Assembly (NCBI GenBank): GCA_046704745.1 | Contig: JBJKRL010000087.1 | Span: 1 to 64,000, forward strand | DNA: 64,000 nucleotides | Direction: 5' to 3' | From: CAWGGS01 sp046704745 | Lineage (GTDB): Bacteria > Desulfobacterota > Desulfobulbia > Desulfobulbales > Desulfocapsaceae | Shown here: positions 59,335 through 64,000 of the stretch, in pieces | Position numbering within the stretch: the first letter of the stretch is position 1 | Layout: every line of letters starts with the position of its first letter | The notes under the pieces: generated by a model | Told to the model about the DNA's origin: nothing | Databases searched by the model: none | What the model saw: the letters and a program-made list of their open reading frames with translations, nothing else | Position numbers and translations under genes: made by a program

Positions 59335-61499
59335 ATGGTATAGGGAAACTCAATCGTCGCGACATGATTAAAAGCGGAGTCGCCTTGGGCGGAGGACTGA
59401 TACTGGCCTATTATCTCCCCTTTCCGGGAGCACTTGAAGCCACGGAACCGAAACCTCCTTTTGCCCCGAATGCTTTCCTGCGCATCGGCACCGACGGATT
59501 GGTGACCGTCATCGACAATAAATCGGAGATGGGCCAAGGGGTTTATACCTCGCTCCCCATGATTATCGCCGAAGAGCTGGACTGTGACTGGCAAAAAGTC
59601 CGGGTAGAGCCGGCTCCGGTTGATCCCGCCTACAACCATACCCTGTTCGGCAGCCAGGTAACAGGCGGCAGCACCAGCATCAGAACCGAATGGAAGCGTC
59701 AGGCCCAGGCCGGTGCCACGGCAAGGGCGATGCTCGTTGCAGCGGCTGCCAAAATCTGGAAGATCGATCCTTCCACCTGCCGGACAGAGAAGAGTGAGGT
59801 GATTAATCCAGACGGCCGCAAACTTTCTTACGGAAAACTGGCAGCCAAAGCCGCCAAACTGCCGATTCCCCCAAAAGTGCAGCTGAAAGATTCATCCCGT
59901 TATACCCTTATTGGACATCCGATTCATCGCCTGGACAGCCCGGCAAAAATTAACGGCACAGCCGTTTTCGGCATCGACGTCCTGCTTCCGGGGATGCTGA
60001 CAGCCGTCATCGCCCGGCCGCCGACTTTTACCGCAACACTTAAAAGCTATGACGACAAACAGGCCAAAGCAGCTCCCGGAGTGAGAAAAATTGTTGCAAT
60101 ACCGGCTGGTGTTGCCGTTATTGCCGACAGTTTCTGGCAGGCAATGGCCGGAAGATCCGCGCTCCAGGTCACCTGGGACGAAGGTTCATCCTCAACCCTG
60201 TCTACCGAGAGTATACGGAAACAATATAAAGATCTGGCAACAAAAACTGGTGTCCCCGCCCGGCAGGAGGGCGACACCCAGATTGCCTTTGCCAAGGCAG
60301 CACGTACCCTGGAGGCCGAATACGAGGTCCCCTACCTCTCTCATACCCCCATGGAGCCGCTAAACTGTTGTGTTGATCTGAGGCCTGACGGCTGCGATAT
60401 TTATACCGGCACCCAAATGCAGACAGGCGACCGGAATGCGGCAGCCAGAATCTGCGGCCTGCCGCCGGAAACGGTGCGGGTACACACAACTTTTCTTGGC
60501 GGCGGGTTTGGCCGCCGCGCTAATCCGGCTTCCGATTTCGTGGTCGAAGCGGTTGAAGTCGCCAAGGCCGTGGGCAAACCGGTAAAGGTCATCAGGACAC
60601 GTGAGGATGACACCCAGGCCGGCTATTACCGTCCGTTCTGGTATTCGCGGATCTCCGCAGCCCTTGACGGCCAAAATTCGATAAGCGGTTGGAAACATAC
60701 CATTGTAGGCCAGTCCATCCTTGCAGGAACCCCTTTCCAGGCAAAAGACGCGAAAACCATCGACGAAACCTCAGTGGAGGGTGCAGCCGACACCCCTTAT
60801 GCCTTCCCGGCCATCCTGGTTGACCTGCACAGCCCGAAACAACCGGTGACGGTGCAATGGTGGCGCTCGGTCGGCCACTCCCACACGGCCTTTGTTGTTG
60901 AAAGCTTCCTCGATGAGGTCGCCCATACAGCCGGCCAAGATCCCGTGGATCTGCGTCGTGCACTCCTGTCCAGACACCCCCGGCATCTCGGGGTGTTGAA
61001 CCTTGCCGTGCAAAAAGCCGGTTGGGGCAAACCCTTGCCCGCTGGCCACGCTCTGGGTGTTGCCGTCCATTCCTCATTCGGCAGTTATGTAGCAGAGGTG
61101 GCGGAGGTATCGGTGAACGAAAAGGGGAAGGTGCGGGTGCATCGGGTAGTCTGCGTCGTCGATTGCGGGCGCTTTGTCAACCCCGACACCATTACCGCAC
61201 AGATGGAGTCGGGTATTATTTTCGGACTCACAGCCGCCCTCCATGACGCCATTACATTGAAAAACGGCCGCGTGGAACAGGGAAATTTCGATACATATCC
61301 CCTTCTACGCATGAAGGAGACGCCCAAGATCGAAGTGCACATCATTCCAAGCGCTGAGCCGCCCGGTGGGATCGGGGAACCCGGAGTGCCGCCCATTGCT
61401 CCGGCAGTGGCCAACGCCCTGTTTGCCGCCTCAGGCGCCCGGGTGCGCTCTCTTCCGATGACGCCGGATAAGGTACTGAAGGCAACGGGAAAGGTTTAA
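59331..61499 (+). CDS. iorB: Molybdopterin-binding aldehyde/isoquinoline oxidoreductase large subunit
   Basis: A 722-residue protein with a Tat-like N terminus (NRRDMIKSGVALGGG then hydrophobic), so the complex is probably periplasmic. Molybdopterin-binding blocks are GTQMQTGDRNAAARI, TFLGGGFGRRANPASDF and the active-site Glu in GIGEPGVPPIAPAVANA. This is the IorB type of the xanthine oxidase family, which has no FAD subunit. Electrons would pass by way of the 2Fe-2S subunit to a cytochrome, not encoded here. The substrate, an aldehyde or N-heterocycle, is unknown. Confidence 0.88.
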   Translation: MNGIGKLNRRDMIKSGVALGGGLILAYYLPFPGALEATEPKPPFAPNAFLRIGTDGLVTVIDNKSEMGQGVYTSLPMIIAEELDCDWQKVRVEPAPVDPAYNHTLFGSQVTGGSTSIRTEWKRQAQAGATARAMLVAAAAKIWKIDPSTCRTEKSEVINPDGRKLSYGKLAAKAAKLPIPPKVQLKDSSRYTLIGHPIHRLDSPAKINGTAVFGIDVLLPGMLTAVIARPPTFTATLKSYDDKQAKAAPGVRKIVAIPAGVAVIADSFWQAMAGRSALQVTWDEGSSSTLSTESIRKQYKDLATKTGVPARQEGDTQIAFAKAARTLEAEYEVPYLSHTPMEPLNCCVDLRPDGCDIYTGTQMQTGDRNAAARICGLPPETVRVHTTFLGGGFGRRANPASDFVVEAVEVAKAVGKPVKVIRTREDDTQAGYYRPFWYSRISAALDGQNSISGWKHTIVGQSILAGTPFQAKDAKTIDETSVEGAADTPYAFPAILVDLHSPKQPVTVQWWRSVGHSHTAFVVESFLDEVAHTAGQDPVDLRRALLSRHPRHLGVLNLAVQKAGWGKPLPAGHALGVAVHSSFGSYVAEVAEVSVNEKGKVRVHRVVCVVDCGRFVNPDTITAQMESGIIFGLTAALHDAITLKNGRVEQGNFDTYPLLRMKETPKIEVHIIPSAEPPGGIGEPGVPPIAPAVANALFAASGARVRSLPMTPDKVLKATGKV

Positions 61500-61520
61500 G
61501 TAAGAGGTGATTAAACGAAA

Positions 61521-61558
61521 AAGGGGAGAGGGCCTTCAGGCCCTCTCCTCCCTTTTTA
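61521..61558 (+). terminator. Intrinsic terminator of the ior operon
   Basis: A near-perfect palindrome (AAGGGGAGAGGGCCT, TC, AGGCCCTCTCCTCCCTTT) ending in a run of T, 21 bases after the iorB stop. The A run before it would let it work in both directions. Confidence 0.85.
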
Positions 61559-62123
61559 TTCTGTCCAACCCGTAAAATATTAGCCGCCGGCGGGTATGCC
61601 ACCGTACATGCCTGAAGCATCGTTTCCCCCTGCGCTCTTTTAAAGTTTTACAAAACCCTCATCCTTGCTTTTTAAGACACTTATATTTTTTCATGATTGC
61701 GTTACGCTCTTTTTGGGTATCAGCAGTTAAGCACCGGCGATACAAATGCCTTGTTATATCTACGAATATCTTGATTTCTCTTTTCAGAACAGCGACTAAC
61801 GCCCGTACGCCCGCATTACAGTGTCGAAGGGCCGGTTGGTTTCTTCATAATTCCTGTTTTGGAAAAAGCTTGACCATCAAAAATCTCCTCGTTAAATTCA
61901 TTCGGGATACTGCCAATTTTTGTATATTAATCACTTATGGGAGCATTGCCAGTCGTCTCAAAAAATTGTTAGTCTTAAAAGACGAGTAGAAGCCAGCTCG
62001 GAGGTTGAGTGCAGGATAGCTCCCGCAAAGCTGCCAGATGCCTCAACCTCTCCATCAAAAGCTGGGATTGATACACGGGATTGACGAAATTTGTTAAGCA
62101 CCTACAGCGCAGGAGAGGAGTAG
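61559..62123. other. Intergenic region before the STAND regulator gene
   Basis: About 560 bp with no supported gene. It is A/T-rich in its middle. A 9-bp inverted repeat (GAGGTTGAG at 62001-62009, CTCAACCTC at 62042-62050) with a 32-nt loop lies 74 bases before the next start codon and could be a leader hairpin or operator. A GGAGAGGAG ribosome site precedes the ATG at 62124. Confidence 0.5.
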
Positions 62124-64000
62124 ATGATCATTACCGAAAACCATTTAACTAATTTCACCCCTTATAACAAATTTTATCCTCCCCATATTGATGAATCGCA
62201 ATACTTAATCCGCACCCCACTTCTCTCAACCAAACTGCCGCAGGATATCAAAGAAAAAAAGATTATCCTCATCGAAGCTCAGGCCGGTCAGGGAAAAACA
62301 ACACTCACCTACCAATTTCTAAACCAATCCTCCAATGAGTATATCTGGTATCAGATCGGCCCGGAAGACTCCGATCCCGTTTTTCTCCTTACGGCTCTTC
62401 TTGCCGATCTTACCAATAAATTTCCAGATTTCAGTTCCGATCAACTCAGTTATATTTTTGAACAAGGCTCCATCGGGCCTCAAGACCTCTATAGATGCGC
62501 AAATATTCTTTTACGGGATCTTGATCAGTATTTAAAAGACGACATCTACATCACCTTTGACGACATCCATCTCCTCCCGACCATAGCAATAACAAACAAT
62601 CTTCTGGGATATATCCTTGACACCTCTCCACCCAAACTCCACTTCATCCTCATCAGCCGGCATCCGATTCATCTGAAAAGCAAAATTCTAAGAAACGGTA
62701 CCGGTATTTCCTATCTGAATACCACGGATCTGGCCTTGAGCTGCTCGGAAATCGAAGAGTTGTTCAATAACGTACTGGATAAAACCATCAACAAAAGGGA
62801 GGCAAAGGAGATAGAGAGGATCACAGGCGGTTGGATTATGGGGATCATCCTGGCTCGCCACCCGGTTTCCGGGCGTGGTGAATTTTGGAAAACTAATGCA
62901 TTACCGGTTGCAACCTCATTTGAACACGGTCATATGCTCGAATATTTCCAAGATGAGATTTTCTCACAAATACCGTCAGTTCTTTACATTCCATTTCTCC
63001 GCCTGTCCATAATCAATGGCATACCAGTAGATCTGGCTGTTCAGATAACCGATATCCATAACATGGAAAATATCCTGGCCGAGATGGCGAAAAAGAACTT
63101 CTTCGTCTACCGATTGGACGATACCCATCAGGTCTTCCGTTTTCACCATTTCTTTCAGGAGTTCTTGCAACTTCGGGCGAAAAAGACCTTGGCTCCCGAA
63201 GAAATTAAGGAGATTCACACAGCAGAGGCCGAATATTACCTGCAGAAAAACATGCTGGAAAAAGCCTTGGCCTGTTTCGGAAGCGCCTGCGATTACGCAT
63301 CGATGAATACGATCCTTAAAAAGCAGGGGATACAGCTTATCGAAAAAAATCGAACTATTACCATCCTGCTGCTGCTGCAGTCCATCCCGCAAGAGATCAT
63401 ATTTCAATACAGCTGGCTGACTTTGTATGCCGGCATGTTGCGGATAGATTTTGCTCCGCAGGAACTTCTTCCGTATTACGAAGCGGCACGGGCCAGATTC
63501 ATTAAAGAAGGTGACGAAATAGGGGAGATCATTACTCTGGCTGTTACCATCTATGCCCATTTTGCAATATCAGGCCAATTTAACAGGGGGGCACAGCTCC
63601 TGGTCCGAGCAGAAGAACTCTTTGATAAGATTGGAGAAAAGTTGCCTTTGGATGTCCGCGTAATTGTTGCCCGCAACCTGGGGGTGGGATACAATGTCCT
63701 TGTCTTCGACATGGAAAAGGCAAAAAAATACGCCTCCATGGCCAACAATCTGGCCATCAAGCACAACATGCGCAATTTTATTGCCTATACCCGTTTTGCC
63801 GTATGTTATGTCCTTTTAATGAGCGGAGATTTCTCCCTCTCCACCCAAGAGGCGGAGAAGTGTTTTTCACTGACCAACGACCCGTTAATAGCCTTTACCA
63901 ACAGAGCGCTTCTTCGAGTTATACACCTGTATTATCTCTCCATGACGGGAGATTTTCATAACTATCTTCGTCAGCAGCAGTTATTTGAGATGTACCTTGA
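62124..64000 (+). CDS. MalT-like STAND ATPase, probable transcriptional regulator, truncated by the window end
   Basis: 625 codons are visible and the frame is still open. A P-loop occurs near residue 54 (IEAQAGQGKTTL), and a Walker B-like ITFDDIHLL near 148 is followed by FILISRHP, as in MalT and related LuxR-type ATP-dependent regulators. VFRFHHFFQEFLQ is the typical end of the NTPase/winged-helix region. The remainder is helical and repeat-like (TPR type), for example HNMRNFIAYTRFAV. The C terminus, which should show a LuxR or BTAD DNA-binding domain, lies outside. It may regulate nearby genes; this cannot be judged from here. Confidence 0.75.
   Translation, partial: MIITENHLTNFTPYNKFYPPHIDESQYLIRTPLLSTKLPQDIKEKKIILIEAQAGQGKTTLTYQFLNQSSNEYIWYQIGPEDSDPVFLLTALLADLTNKFPDFSSDQLSYIFEQGSIGPQDLYRCANILLRDLDQYLKDDIYITFDDIHLLPTIAITNNLLGYILDTSPPKLHFILISRHPIHLKSKILRNGTGISYLNTTDLALSCSEIEELFNNVLDKTINKREAKEIERITGGWIMGIILARHPVSGRGEFWKTNALPVATSFEHGHMLEYFQDEIFSQIPSVLYIPFLRLSIINGIPVDLAVQITDIHNMENILAEMAKKNFFVYRLDDTHQVFRFHHFFQEFLQLRAKKTLAPEEIKEIHTAEAEYYLQKNMLEKALACFGSACDYASMNTILKKQGIQLIEKNRTITILLLLQSIPQEIIFQYSWLTLYAGMLRIDFAPQELLPYYEAARARFIKEGDEIGEIITLAVTIYAHFAISGQFNRGAQLLVRAEELFDKIGEKLPLDVRVIVARNLGVGYNVLVFDMEKAKKYASMANNLAIKHNMRNFIAYTRFAVCYVLLMSGDFSLSTQEAEKCFSLTNDPLIAFTNRALLRVIHLYYLSMTGDFHNYLRQQQLFEMYL

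Noticed and set aside
61578..61635. Minus-strand Gly-rich peptide ending in GGIPAGG before a stop
   Set aside because: It looks like a protein C terminus, but a stop occurs 18 codons before its end, so at best it is a tiny relic.
61693..61989. 98-codon plus-strand open frame
   Set aside because: No ribosome site, no domain-like sequence, and it lies in an A/T-rich spacer.

Overview
The window looks like a chromosome segment of an anaerobic, lactate-using, incompletely oxidising Desulfobacterota bacterium, probably a Desulfobulbales-type sulfate or sulfur-metabolising organism. This is inferred from gene content: lactate permease, LUD-type lactate oxidation genes, ADP-forming acetate-CoA ligase, many oxygen-sensitive radical SAM enzymes and PilZ signalling. 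No rRNA, insertion sequence, prophage or CRISPR array was seen.

Region 1 (1-6.5 kb) holds tRNA-Pro and tRNA-Asn, a secreted protein, a YdfG-type reductase, an acyltransferase fused to a hydrolase-like domain that lacks its serine nucleophile, and a two-gene arginine-to-proline unit (ornithine cyclodeaminase type plus arginase). Region 2 (6.7-18.5 kb) is a lactate-to-acetate module: FadR-type regulator, LldP, LutC, a fused LutB-LutA, a Cache-HAMP sensor, ADP-forming acetate-CoA ligase, and a CoA-transferase/GNAT protein cut by an in-frame TAA. Four TTGGT-N3-ACCAA operators sit in two pairs, with almost the same spacing (148 and 144 bp), upstream of lldP and lutC. Region 3 (18.5-21 kb) has small genes and palindromic repeats.

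Region 4 (about 21-57 kb) is the most notable part: a large type II fatty-acid/polyketide-like lipid cluster. It has four ketosynthase genes (one a KS fused to a Cys-less chain-length-factor-like half), a KAS III, four acyl carrier proteins, three dehydratases, a ketoreductase, a thioesterase, an acyl-activating ligase, a one-chain fatty acid kinase (DAK2-DegV), a glycosyltransferase-acyltransferase fusion, a PlsC acyltransferase, LolA and DUF3261-like envelope proteins, and an RND/MMPL exporter fused to a methyltransferase. Interleaved are six radical SAM enzymes: four with an N-terminal region resembling a B12-binding fold, and two paralogues with a C-terminal cysteine motif. The core matches aryl-polyene clusters, but no aromatic-starter gene was seen. 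The radical SAM content recalls candidate ladderane loci. The likely product is an unusual envelope lipid whose acyl chain is modified by radical chemistry. An ABC exporter, a BtrH-like acyltransferase and a PagL-like outer membrane deacylase lie at the 3' side.

Region 5 (57-64 kb) contains a polytopic membrane protein, an IorAB-type molybdenum hydroxylase pair and the first 625 codons of a STAND ATPase (MalT-like) that runs off the window. Three families of palindromic intergenic repeats are scattered through the window. All product predictions rest on motif recognition by eye; no database search was possible.
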